Shown piece by piece: positions 36,055 through 47,397 of a DNA stretch of 64,000 bases. Each line of letters opens with the position of its first letter. Position 1 is the stretch's first letter. The position numbers and the translations under genes are program-made. Source of the DNA: Phascolomyces articulosus (lineage: Eukaryota > Mucoromycota > Mucoromycetes > Mucorales > Lichtheimiaceae). The stretch is taken from the NCBI GenBank assembly GCA_025677815.1, contig JAIXMP010000037.1, positions 62,001 to 126,000 of the forward strand, given 5' to 3'. The notes under the pieces were generated by a model that was not told the origin of the DNA, searched no databases, and saw only the letters and a program-made list of their open reading frames with translations.

Positions 36055-39000
36055 TCATTTTGTGCAGGATTCCGTATTTAACGTTCCAACAAGACAATCC
36101 ACGTTTTCTGCTTCACATACATAAATTTTTGAATGTCGAGGATAATCAGGAGGAGGTCCACAAGGCATACCATGTACTATTAATTTAATTAAGATGAAAA
36201 CTTGTACTAGCGCCAATATCTTTTCAGTACCTAAAAAGTTAATAAAACAAAGAACCTCACTTTGTTAATAACGACATAATTATTATTATACAATTGTATA
36301 GTATAAAATATCCATATTCTTACCGTCATTTAATTTGTGTGCAAAAAACAGCAGTTTTCACCAAAGAATTCTCCCCAAACAAGTTCACTTCTGCTCTGTG
36401 TAGAACGGGCATAAACGTTCACTGGCAATGTTAATTTTACAAGAGTTGTAGGACGTTTTGATCGTTTATCCAGGTAAAATTTTGAGTCATATATACATCC
36501 ATACGTACTGTAAAAGTTTTTTGCCAATAACAACTGATTTATGGGCAAGAAAAGGAACAACCACACCTTTGATTCTCTTCCAAAAATATTTCACCAATCC
36601 ATCCAAATCAGAAGTTCCAAATTTCTCCTCGATTTGACTCAAATCCATGTGGTTTTCCAATACTTCCCATAATTCGGGTGCTGCTTCATTTGTCGATAAT
36701 GCATAAACTTTTTTCCTGCGATTCTCTTCAGCGATGGTGTCATCCATAATACATGATGCTACTGTAGAGAGAATAGATGTAGACCCATTCGCAGAAGTCT
36801 TCGTTGCAGATGAAGGAGTAAAAGCAGGTATTGGGTTTTCCCGATCATGTTTCTATCTTTGATACTCTTGAATGGCTGAAAGTCTCATCATCACGTTTGC
36901 AGCATTTGTAGCAGGAGAAGATTTACTTTTTATCAATCGACTATACACACCAATTATTCTCTCTGGTGGTCGAGTACTATAGGCGCGGGTTGGTCCAAGA
37001 TATTTCAATGCTTGGGGGATGTGTCGTAAGTAATGCATTACTGAAGTATAGAAATTGTACTCCAATTTTTCCATTGCGAGTATATGCCATTGATCTAATA
37101 GACTTTATAAAATGTTAGCGTTTATAATGGTTATGAAATAACATTGTTGCACCCATTTTAAAAATGCGAGCACCTACATTTGGGCCTTTTCGGTATCTTC
37201 ATTTGTAACTTTCCAAGAAAGCGCGATGGAACGAGCTTCAACCAAACCAACTAAACAAGACACCGCGTTCCTCTCACATCTTGACTGTTTCAATAATTCT
37301 GTCACTATCGTTGGTATAATAAAAATGACAATGTCCACCCAATCTACTGCTCTAGCATGTTTTGGACGGCGTATCACATCTTGATGAAAACATACAAGTA
37401 ATAAATATGATTGCAAAAAAATAATATATAATAGCAAACAAATAAATAAGATGACAGGTACTACCTATAGGCCTGCCCGTAAATGTTGATGGCAGAGTCT
37501 TAATTGGCTCTTCTAAACACCGTCCAAGAATATCATTTTTCTCTTTTGAGAGACGAAATACTGAATTACTGTCCTGATTAAACATTTTCCACAAATGTGA
37601 CCCAAATTCGCGCCTATTAGATGAAGTTCATCAAGCCCTTTTTAATTAACAGCAAAAAAAAAGTCAGTATTTGTAAATTATCTTCTAACTGATTACTTAC
37701 TATAGTACTTATTTTATTCTATGATATAAGGTTTTCAATGGTATACATACCGAAGAAAAAGGGTCCAGAAAAAGACTTTAATTCTGCAAAAGGTGTAGGA
37801 CAATATAGACCGTGTTCCTGGCGAATTCCAACATTTTAGTTACTATTTCATTTTTTTATGTATACCTATATTTTTTTTATAAAATTTACCGGATCACTGT
37901 CTTTAAAATCTTCAACTTTACGGTTCTTTGGTAATAAGGCCGGACCCAAGAAGTATCTCCCATAACCTTTCCCATTTGGACTCAGTAAGCGTGTGGTTTC
38001 AATTGGGCAGATTCTACAGCCAAAAATAATTCAGTGCCCCGAATGGTTGCAAAGATCAGCAACACCAACAATATCGCCTGAAGCAATAAGAAGATGTGCT
38101 TTTACTGTAAAATCTGCACTATCTGAACCAACTATACGCATTCCAGCAGATTCTAACTGTTTCAATCCCTTGATAAGAGAAGAAAGAAGATGATGAAATG
38201 CTGCCTTCTTTGGATTGCATGGAAGAATAGCCACTTGGATCATATTGCTTTCCAAATATATATAATAAGCAGTAATAACATTAAAATCATTGTTATTATG
38301 AATCGAACAATGGTGAACAATATGTTATTTCTTGATCTCAAAAACCTATGAGTAACCTGATTTTTCTTGGTAGGTTCAATATGATAAGATGTACAAAGGT
38401 CAATGATATCTTGGTTCTTTTGAAAGGTTTGAAGGCATCTACGAAAAGAGATAGAATTATATCCAAGGGCGAATAAAAAAGTCTTTCTTGATATTTGTTA
38501 AATGATATACCATCAAAAATATCGCGTATTTTCGATGGATAAAATAGGCCTTCTTCCGTTGAAGTGCTTTTGCTGGCATCACTTGAACTATTATCGTCAT
38601 TGCTTGAGCTGTGTTCTTTATCCGTGTCATCATTGTCAGTTGTCATAGATGAATTATCAATAGGAGTGGATGAGTTGTCAATATCCATATTGTTGCTATA
38701 TTTCAACACAAACCTCAGTAGTTGTTATATCAGCATTACTACTACTGTCATTCGCTGTATTGGTGTTGCTACTATTGTCGATTTGTGAACTGATTGTACT
38801 GCTAACGTTACTATTATTATTTGACATTTCTGCTCAGTAACGTAACGTTTCTCGGCTTTTGGATCGCCCAAGTAAAGATGCAAGTGGTCCAGCTAATGGA
38901 AAATAACGCATGGAAGCCGTAGGCTTTGTATTGTTACTGTCTTTGTATTTTGGTTCATCACAATCAGAGCAAGATGTATCACTTTCAGAAAAAACTTTGT

Positions 39001-39738
39001 TGCATTTTGGACAGATGTGAAGATCTACTGCTTGTACAGGCATAAGGCTAAGTAACAGCTTTTCCGATAATTCAGGTGACAATAGTGGAAAAGGCTTTAG
39101 AACATTCGAATAAAATTAATATTGTGTTCCATAAAAAAGAACCAAAAAAGGGAAAGAAACGTACCAAACTCCTCTTCCGTTATCCAGTCATTAAAAAAAG
39201 ATAATAATGCACGAGAAGTTTTTCTTGGTACACCTTTTGATAACGCAAGTGACAATAAATCAAGGCTTTTTTCTTGGATTTTAGTCAATTTCTTAGGAGG
39301 AGGAATAATGAACTCTAATGGTGTACCAGTATCACTATCCATATTATTATTGTTATTTTGCTTATCCAGGACGGTGTTGTATTGTTGTTGATTCTCAGTA
39401 CTTGTGATCAACCCTTCATCATTAAATAGATCATCAGCAAAGTCTGAATCATCAGTCTCTTCATCATCGGAAGAGCTGGTTCGTAGATCATCGCCTGGCT
39501 CATCCATGAAATAAGAATAGTCCACATACTGGTCCGGTGAATAACTTCTAAGACTTACTGCTATGGAAGCCATACCCATATAACTAACAACTTGATCATC
39601 ATGAGCCGTTTGGTCAATTTCACCAGTACTGGGATCTGTTTCATTAACATTAGGAAATTGCTGCATCCGTCCTTCAAAATGAGCACGTTCGTGAGATGGA
39701 TTTTGATCTGAAGATAAAGTGAGGTTATTGATATTCAT
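36055..39738 (-). pseudogene. Decayed Tnp2/CACTA-like transposase
   Basis: Reading from ATG 39738, the pieces follow the order of a transposase family I associate with Mucorales (Tnp2/CACTA-like). They are: an acidic N-terminus; LLSLALSKGVPRKTSRALL; a CPKCNKVFSESDTSCSDCD zinc motif; a Ser/Asn/Asp-rich linker; LSLFVDAFKPFKRTK...VHLIILNLP; MIQVAILPCNPKKAAFHH; DSADFTVKAHLLIASGDIVGVADLCNHSGH; GCRICPIET; LPSTFTGRPIG; HARAVDWVDIVIF; LGPTRAYSTRPPERIIGVYSRLIKSK; and a C-terminal block ending at TGA 36055-36057. Damage includes TGA at 38834-38836, TGA at 38031-38033 and a shift of frame near 36500-36520. Several joins are uncertain. In the CACTA family the transposase cuts at CACTA-ended terminal repeats. 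I could not identify the termini. The element is inactive as written. Confidence 0.7.
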
Positions 39739-40253
39739 TGATATTTAGTGATATGATTTTTTCAGTCCAATGGCCGTACTAAAATTAAGGTAAGATATAC
39801 TTTGAATAATTGTTATCTTCCTCCACAGGTTGCTGATTTACACGTCGCTGTTGTCCCCATTTTTCAAAGCACTGATCAACATGAGCCTCATATCTTGAAA
39901 GCCGAATATCACTATCACAGAAATCGCAGTGCTTCATTGTTTTTATTTGATGCTTATTATATAAGAGGTCTTTGCTTTTTTTTAAATAAAAGATATGTTT
40001 GAGTGAAAGAAGTTTGAGTGAAAGAAGTTTGAGTTAAAAAAGTGGAGTGAAAGAAGTTCAAGTGAAAGAATAATAAAAAGAGTGAAATAGACATCATATG
40101 AGACTGAGTGTCGTCTTGAGGCGTGATGACACGTCCCTTATTTTTCAAGATCACACTTTTTATATTTTATTCTTTCAACACAATTTAGAAAGAATGTCAT
40201 AAGATACATTTCAATGTTTGGCCGATTCTTTGTTTGCTGAATTGCGACGAAAT
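39739..40253. other. Intergenic with a 15-bp minisatellite
   Basis: The stretch between the decayed transposase (-) and the next plus-strand frame holds the GTTTGAGTGAAAGAA repeat (see separate entry). A further frame on the plus strand (39802-40002) has no family features. Confidence 0.4.
39997..40070. repeat. Five-unit 15-bp minisatellite
   Basis: Units GTTTGAGTGAAAGAA at 39997-40011 and 40012-40026 are identical. Three degenerate units follow (40027-40041, a 14-bp unit 40042-40055, and 40056-40070). The repeat is intergenic. Confidence 0.85.
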
Positions 40254-40751
40254 ATGAATGCGGGGGACGCAACAACAACGTCAAACAATCAAGCAAACAC
40301 TGAACGATTATCGCAGCCAGTAGCAACAGATCGACGAAAAAAAACTATTCGAAGACTTCTTCAGAAACGTCCAGGTCAAAAGACGAAATACCTTACTATA
40401 AACAAAGCTGCCATTATTCGAATTATCAATCACAACAATATCCTAGATGAGGATGAGTGTGAAGCTGAATATAATAACATCGAGGGACTCGCGAACAGAA
40501 TAACTTTTATCCTCGCCAAATTGTACAACCAAGATGAATCTACAAAGGTGTATCCTGATCATTGGGCCAATCTTAATGACAAAAAGAAACAAGACGCTAT
40601 TGATGATTTATATGAAACTGTCCGTCAAAAATACGGTATCCCATTTGATGAATGTGAAGTAGATTGGTGCTCGAATTATATGCTCATGGAACGATGGAAT
40701 AATCGCTACAGACATTGGATAAAAACACACGCCATGTCTACTCAAAAGTAA
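40254..40751 (+). CDS. Hypothetical protein beside a transposase relic
   Basis: An open frame of 165 codons runs from ATG 40254 (MNAGDATTTSNNQ) to TAA 40749-40751. The frame stays open upstream to 40203 without another ATG, so a 5' exon is possible. The protein is hydrophilic and mixed-charge. It has a basic patch (DRRKKTIRRLLQKRPGQKTK) and a C-terminal part rich in Trp, Tyr and acidic residues (YPDHWANLNDKKKQDAIDDL, DECEVDWCSNYMLMERWNNRYRHW). Base composition and codon use are coding-like compared with its surroundings. I do not recognise a family. Its position next to a decayed transposase and the basic head are compatible with a DNA-binding or transposon-associated protein, but this is inference. 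Confidence 0.5.
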   Translation: MNAGDATTTSNNQANTERLSQPVATDRRKKTIRRLLQKRPGQKTKYLTINKAAIIRIINHNNILDEDECEAEYNNIEGLANRITFILAKLYNQDESTKVYPDHWANLNDKKKQDAIDDLYETVRQKYGIPFDECEVDWCSNYMLMERWNNRYRHWIKTHAMSTQK

Positions 40752-42462
40752 ACTTAATGACATTATGATTATTATTGTGCAATAGATTATTACATTTGAA
40801 TTAACAAAGAAAATACTATTCTACATTATATATATTGATAGTGACCCTGAATCTCTTCCCACGTCATCCACTGAGAATTCAATTAAGTAAGTATATGGGT
40901 TCATTTGTGCAGAAAGTGTGTGCGTGGTAATACATTACTGATGCTGAATGATCTATTATTCCCTGCCCTTATATTCATACCCAATGAATGATATTTCCTT
41001 TTTGAGATACTAGTCCCCAATACTTTGCATTAGTTGTATCACATGTCTGCTTAAATGTGTGTAGCGCATAGGTTATAGAAAACTGACCCTGTTGTTGGCA
41101 TCTGTTTAATATAAAAACAAGTAGGTATCTCTACTATAAATATTATACGTACAGCTTATTATAATAGGGTTAGGAATGATGGTGGTATATAACAACTTCT
41201 TATTGTGTCTAGAATATGTTGATTTAACAATTTTTTGAATCTTTATTAATAAAGAAAACTGCATCTGCTTCTTAGCATAGTGAGATAATATGTAATATTG
41301 ACACCTCACTTATTACCCTTCAACTAAAATTTTTTATATATTTTAATGACGGTGGTAGACCAGGAAGAGAAAGAAGGAAAGACCAAATGAACGGATACTA
41401 TATAGCTGAAAAAAAAAGTATGTCATATTAACTGTCAGCAGAATTCTTAATGGGATACCAACTATTCACAAACAGTAAAATAATAATATATTAACTTATT
41501 TATTACCATATCTCACGTATTACATTATTATCATCAATAACAACATGTGGTACGATCAAATGGTTACTTTTCGTGTCGATAATGATCATTATAGAAAAGT
41601 AAAAAGTTACAACATATATTATTACATTTGTAACCGTTATTATGAGAAGGTTTCAAGAGTATGAATATGCCTAATATCAAATGATTTTTATTGTGTGTGG
41701 GATTCTTCTGTTTCTACTTGTTCATTTTTACGTACTAAACCACATATGACTTTTGAGTGCAATAATAATATACGTATAAGGGAGGAGGAAAGAAAAATAA
41801 TAAGATCTACTGTTATTTATTACCATTCAACAACAAGTTCTCCTTTTGTTAATATATAAAATTATATAATAAAAATATCTTTCATTGGAACGTTTAGCAT
41901 TTGGTATTATTATCATCAAATATCGCGTTTTCATTGCGCATCTTTCTCTCCTTATTAGAATACGTGTTTTCGTTTAAGCCCTGAATAAACGATTGTTTGT
42001 TATGATTTGCATTAGTAACGAAGGAGGCAAGAGAGGACCTTCAAGGTCACATTTTTTACTTTTAGTGCTTGCTCATATGCCTGACACAATCGACACTAAA
42101 AAGTCTAAATCATGGGACCTAGTTAATGCGGCGTTATATTTTCGTTGGTTGTATAAAAATTGCTTTTTATAATCAGCATTATGAATAAGATGGATCAGGA
42201 CAAAGTAATTCAAGATATGCTACTATAAGATCATATTATATATTTCAACTTGTAAAAAAAAATATTGATACTATTTTGGATTGTATACCAATAAAATAAA
42301 TGGTAACATGCTAGAAATAAATTAAGCGCTTCATCATGTGTTGCACACAGCCTGTTGTGTATATGTCTCCAAAAAAAAACTCAGACGCAGAAAACGAAAC
42401 CCTTCGTTGGTAATCAAAAAATATGTTTTTTCCAAAACTGCCCGGGCGTTTGTTCTTTTTCC

Positions 42463-42494
<32 letters not shown>

Positions 42495-42539
42495 CTCTCT
42501 CATCTTTATTTTTCTTTTTATCTTATTCTCTTATTTTGA
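40752..42539. other. Intergenic AT-rich DNA
   Basis: No gene is recognised. The stretch ends with a pyrimidine tract (T/C-rich, 42440-42535, including a T-run at 42471-42494) directly before the next ATG. It is probably the promoter/leader of the membrane-protein gene. A minus-strand frame at 41106-41309 looks compositional. Confidence 0.5.
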
Positions 42540-43932
42540 ATGGCTAATTTGGACATTAAAATCAAGTTATCCAACACCTTGGGTACATTGTTACTTCTTG
42601 GGTTCCAAGGTTTCAGTTATTCCAACTGGTAAGCATGAATAAACTCAGCATAAAAAGAGCCCACGAATAGAGGCGTCTTGGCAAATGCTTAAGGATGGTA
42701 CTCATAGCCGTTTATGCAGGTTTCTTGACCACAAAGAAGGATTTCATGGTCGCGACTTTATCATTATCCTTGTAGGTCTTTTGCAGTTATTGCTTATTGG
42801 TATGACCATTTATCAATGGTTCCCCAAGGCACCTAAAGGTAAGGTACTTTTTTTTTCTGGATGAAAAGCCAATTGATGGGGAAGTTTGTTACACTCTATG
42901 TAAGGGTAGAGTGACACATACAAGCGTATAGTAATGTTACTGTTTGTTCAAATATAAATGTAAAAATTATTAAAAATGGGTGTATATGCTATTATAGACG
43001 CTTTCGAGGCTATTGGTTATTGGTATTTGTTGATTGCAGCTTTGAACAGTGGCGTTGCCATTTTATGGGTAAGTCTTTTACATTTATATAAAAGGGAGGA
43101 TTATGAAACGGCTGTTCTTCTAGTTGTATTTTTTTTTCAAGGAGTGTCATTTGGATTTATTATTATCATCACATATTACTTACTTTTTACTAACATGACC
43201 AAAAAAATGGATATGGCTTTTAAAAGTTCTTCCATCTCAACATCTTTGCATTTGTTGGTCTATTATGGCAATTGGCAACTCTTTTCTTTGTGTATCATCG
43301 ATTGCGCGATTATCCACCTAGTAATAAGACGGATATGCTCTTTGTCAACTCACCGTTCTCCATCTATACTGCTGCTTCCTTCTTTATGACTATTTGGCAA
43401 ATTTTCCAATTCAGCGACGAGACCAAGAGCCACCCAGTGGTAAAGGATCATATATAGTTATCTATATTAATGTCAACTTTTTTATATTGACTAAAAAAAA
43501 TGGGTATATATATAGGTCAATACGGTGATCATTATTGTGATTGGATTTGTCGCGTTGCATCTTGTGGATTACTCTCACCGACACGATTGGGTCTATGCAT
43601 TGACAACTGCATGGTAAGTTATACAACGCCAAAACACAAAAGGGAAATTTGATCGGGAGATGTTTTAAACTCTTTTTTTCTGACATCTCCGCCTGTGTGT
43701 TATATGCATATGCATATGTATTTGTGGAATTGGCATGTATATTAGGATTCTTTTGGATGCTGCTGTTTTCTTGACAGGTACACCTCATGTTGTCTCACTT
43801 ATTGTGGTGGGTATTCTTGTGAGTGCCGTGGCACGTACTTTAATCCCCAACTGGTTGGAAAGAATCAACAATCGTTTTAGTCGATTGACAAGTCGAGTAG
43901 GTGAACGTGCTCCCCTTTTGGGAGGCCATTAA
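42540..43932 (+). CDS. Polytopic membrane protein of unknown function
   Basis: Six exons join in frame from ATG 42540 (MANLDIKIKLSNTLGTLLLL) to TAA 43930-43932. Boundaries seen: 42540-42628; 42720 to about 42839; an exon starting DAFEAIGYWYL; one starting FFHLNIFAFVG; one starting VNTVIIIVIGF; and 43746-43932. The protein is about 245 residues with seven or eight hydrophobic segments (TLGTLLLLGFQG, FIIILVGLLQLLLIGMTIY, YWYLLIAALNSGVAILW, NIFAFVGLLWQLATLFFVY, FSIYTAASFFMTIWQIF, VIIIVIGFVALHL, LLDAAVFLTG, VSLIVVGILVSAV). It ends in a basic cytosolic tail with a dileucine-like ERAPLLGG motif that often directs vacuolar/endosomal sorting. I do not recognise the family. Trp residues recur at helix ends. 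Intron retention gives the longer but unlikely frame at 42976-43389. Confidence 0.7.
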
Positions 43933-44132
43933 GTTTTCTCCCTCTCTTTTTTTTAATCTTACAGTTTTTTTACTCAATCCAAATAAATTCCCTTTCCACT
44001 GGATGCACTATTGTTAATACAAACAAAAAAGAAAGAAAGAGGGGATCATAGTTCTACTTTTCTCGTGTATTGCTGTTGATTTTTTTTTGTACATGTATTT
44101 TTTTTCGGGTTATTTGTTTCTATGTATATAAT

Positions 44133-45965
44133 TTACTTCTTGATATAAGGCTTCAATTTACGCAAACGTTCAACAGCTTGTTCAAGAACATCATCGGTTT
44201 TACAGAAAGCAAAACGAGCAAAATCTTTAGCCAAACCCCAATGTTCCTTGGAATAAAATTCAGAAGGTGGAATAGCAGCAACACCGATTTCCTTTGTCAA
44301 CCAATAACATGTCTTGAAATCACCACCTCGAGAATCCAATTCTTCAGGGAAAGAATAATCTTGAGGGACATCAATCTTGACGGTATTGACCAAAATATAA
44401 TAAGCACCTTCTGGGACGGTATAAGGTAATTCCAATTCATCAAAGACCTTGGCCAAAATCTCACGTTTCTTGAGATAAGCGGCAATTTGATCTTGGAAAA
44501 TAGGTTGTGTCAAGGAAGCTTCCAAACCAGCGGCAACGGCTTCTTGACATGGGGAGTTAACGGAAAAGACAACACGGGTTTGTGCAGCAAATGAGTATTT
44601 GACCAAATGTTCAGGACCAATCAACCATCCAACACGCCATCCAGTAGCAGCAAAACTCTTGCCACCAGAGCAAACAGTCAATGTGCGTTCCCATAAGTTG
44701 CCCAAGGTAGCAATACGAGGGAATTTGTTGAGAGGAGGATAGTATAAACGATCATACTATATATAGATCCCACAATTTTTTTTTGTCTTTTGATCAGTTA
44801 CATGTTTTCAACTTGTAAAATGTTCACCCTCATCATCTCATCCATTCAAGAAAAAAAAAACTAGAGACTTACAACTTCATCAGACAAGATAATAAGATCA
44901 TTTTCTTCGGCCACTTTACCAATAGCCAATAATTCCTCCTCATCAAAGACTTTACCAACAGGGTTATGAGGGGTGTTGATAACAATCATCTTGGTTTTGT
45001 CAGTCACCTTGGAACGGAGTTCATCAATGTCCAAACGCCATTCGTGTGAAGAAATAATGGTATCCTTTGCACGTTCAGGTGCTCGAAGAGGTACAAAGAC
45101 AGGTTTACCACCATTCATTGTGATATTTGACTAATATTATACCATTCATCAGCAAAGTTGCCTCATCTATATATTTTCCCTCTTCCCTATTCTATCCTAT
45201 CCTTTACTTTCAAAAAAAGATGCTCCTTACAATGTATTGATCAAAGAATGGTTCGATACAGATGACTTCGGAACCTTCATCCAAATAACCAGCAAATGTA
45301 GCATACATGGCTGGAGAATTTCGAGAGGGTTAGGATATTAGACTTTATGCTTGTATTTTCATATCCCATCTGATTTCCTTAGCAAAAGCTAAAGAATATT
45401 ATATTACCTTCGTTAGCACCAGCAGTGACGAGAATTTCAGTTTCAGGATCGAGAGTACGATTGAATTCAGGTGAATAGGAAGCAGCAATGGCATTACGCA
45501 ATCGAAGTCGACCCTTGGGGTGACTGTATTGGTTGGACTCGACAATTTCAATAGCTTCTTTAGCTGCCTTTTGAACTGCTTCGGGAGGACCAAAGCTATC
45601 AAAGTATTTTGTCAATATAAATATACTCTACCCCATTGCCTCCATTCTCTCCATGAATAATTATATATACATACTTCATGTAACCTTGACCCAAGTTAAT
45701 AGCCTTGGTTTCAGCAGCCAAAGGGGTAAAGATAGACCATACTATTGGACGGTGGTGGTGGTAAAAAAAATGTATCTTGGTTTAGATAACCCTTTCCAAA
45801 AAGAATATATCAAAAGCTTTATTTTTTCTTACCGTCTTTTTCGAATTTAGAAACGCGTGCAGCAGGAGTGAAGCCTTTGCCCATGGTTATTGTTGAATTA
45901 GTAAATGACCTGAAAAGAAAGGGTTGATAACGTCGAGAGGCGGCTCTAGAAAAGTATTGAAACAT
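44133..45965 (-). CDS. Kynurenine-aminotransferase-like class I aminotransferase
   Basis: This PLP-dependent transaminase belongs to the Bna3/KYAT3 (kynurenine-oxoglutarate transaminase/cysteine-S-conjugate beta-lyase) group. It interconverts kynurenine and kynurenic acid or acts on related amino acids. About six exons join in frame to TAA 44133. Landmarks: NLGQGY, SNQYSHPKGRLRLRNAIA, ILVTAGANEG, NTPHNPVGKVF, LIILSDEVYDRLYY, then CSGGKSFAATGWRVGWLIGP, in which the Lys of SGGKSF binds PLP. VPEGAYYILV and FARFAFCKTDD lie near the end. Two starts are possible: ATG 45884 (MGKGFTPAARVSKFEKD, about 430 residues) and in-frame ATG 45965. The longer form adds MFQYFSRAASRRYQPFLFRS, an Arg/Ser/aromatic-rich, acid-free leader that looks mitochondrial. 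A still longer frame to 46172 has no targeting character and is probably 5' UTR. Confidence 0.88.
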
Positions 45966-46620
45966 CCTATAATGGATCTCTTTTTTTTTCTGATCAATAT
46001 GGAATAAACTCTTTAATTCTCCACTTTTTTCCATTTTTTGACGAATTAGATTTGTGATGCATGACGCGAACAATTGGCTGAATTTGGGTTGAATCGCCTC
46101 CTGTTGAACCGAAAAAAAGTTGAACCGATGGGTGAAAGTATGGATCAATTCATAAGATACAGGTTGAGCCATTCAAGTGGATTAATCATCATGCTATATA
46201 GAGGCGGTTAATTCAATGCTGTAGTGCTTTAATAGATTGTTGCTTTAAATATGATTCAAATACTTTTTTTTTATCATAATAAATGCTTAGTAGATAATAT
46301 GAGAAACACCTTATATGTTGATAGATGAATCGTTCTTTATTTATCACAAGTGGATGTCTTATATGAAATGCACAAAGACAACAGAAATTATATGTAGATC
46401 AATAACGACAATCTGAAAGCGTGGTATATGTCATATTTATATGAAGATTACCATAACGTATTGATTTATAAATTAAAACAAATAGCCCTGACCCAATCCA
46501 GGGGCTAAACATGTTGCTAAAATAGTGAAGGAATTATATGCATGACTGGCTACATTTTTTTAGTTTCTTTTCATTCTTTTTTCTCTCTTCCCCTCTTACT
46601 TTTTTTAAAAAAACTGTTTC
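45966..46620. other. Divergent intergenic region
   Basis: This is the shared upstream region of the aminotransferase (-) and VPS26 (+), so it probably carries both promoters. A CT-rich tract (46563-46605) precedes the VPS26 start. No further gene is seen. Confidence 0.5.
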
Positions 46621-47356
46621 ATGTCAGTTGCAGTAAGTCATGATCTTTTTTTTCTTATATGTATTAATAAAATCATATTACGCGTCATACATATCTATAC
46701 AAACTAAAAGTTTGAAAAAAAATCATAAAAGTCGCTCTTTGGATTCTCAGCACCAGCGGATGTCAAGATCCAGTTGACCGATACGGACGAACACCAACGT
46801 AAAACCTTTGAAGTAGCTATTCAAAGGACACAACCACGAGAAAAAATACCTCTTTATTTTGATCGAGAACCTGTTCGAGGAAAGGTAGATAGAGTGATAT
46901 CATTTTTTATTTTGAAAACAAAAAAAAAACCTCTTTTGATCCTATTTTATTGTTGACATGAAAAGTATTTACTGACTATATTATCGAAAAAGGTCTCGGT
47001 CAAAGTGGGTCAGGGTAAACGGTTGGAACATAATGGTATTCGTGTTGAATGTGTTGGTAGCATTGGTAATGGAACAAACAAAAAACAAAACTTATTTTGG
47101 GGGTATTTCTTTGGAGATGACTGCCTAGGTCATCTACAGAATGAACTCACGCAAAATGGTGTTGGAAAAATATATAGTCATCTTTAACGATTCGTCACAA
47201 AGTAAAGAGTTTCTTTGCTTGTCGCAGGAACTGGCAGCTCCAGGTGAAGTGTTACAGCCGACGATGGATTTTGAATTCCGCAATGTTGAAAAACAATATG
47301 AATGTTACTATGGAATCAATGTTCAGTTACGGTAAATACAGAAACGCGCGCCGTTT

Positions 47357-47397
<41 letters not shown>

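Noticed and set aside
42976..43389. 137-codon frame in the membrane-protein gene
   Set aside because: It results from retained introns; the spliced exons give a longer continuous membrane protein in a different frame.
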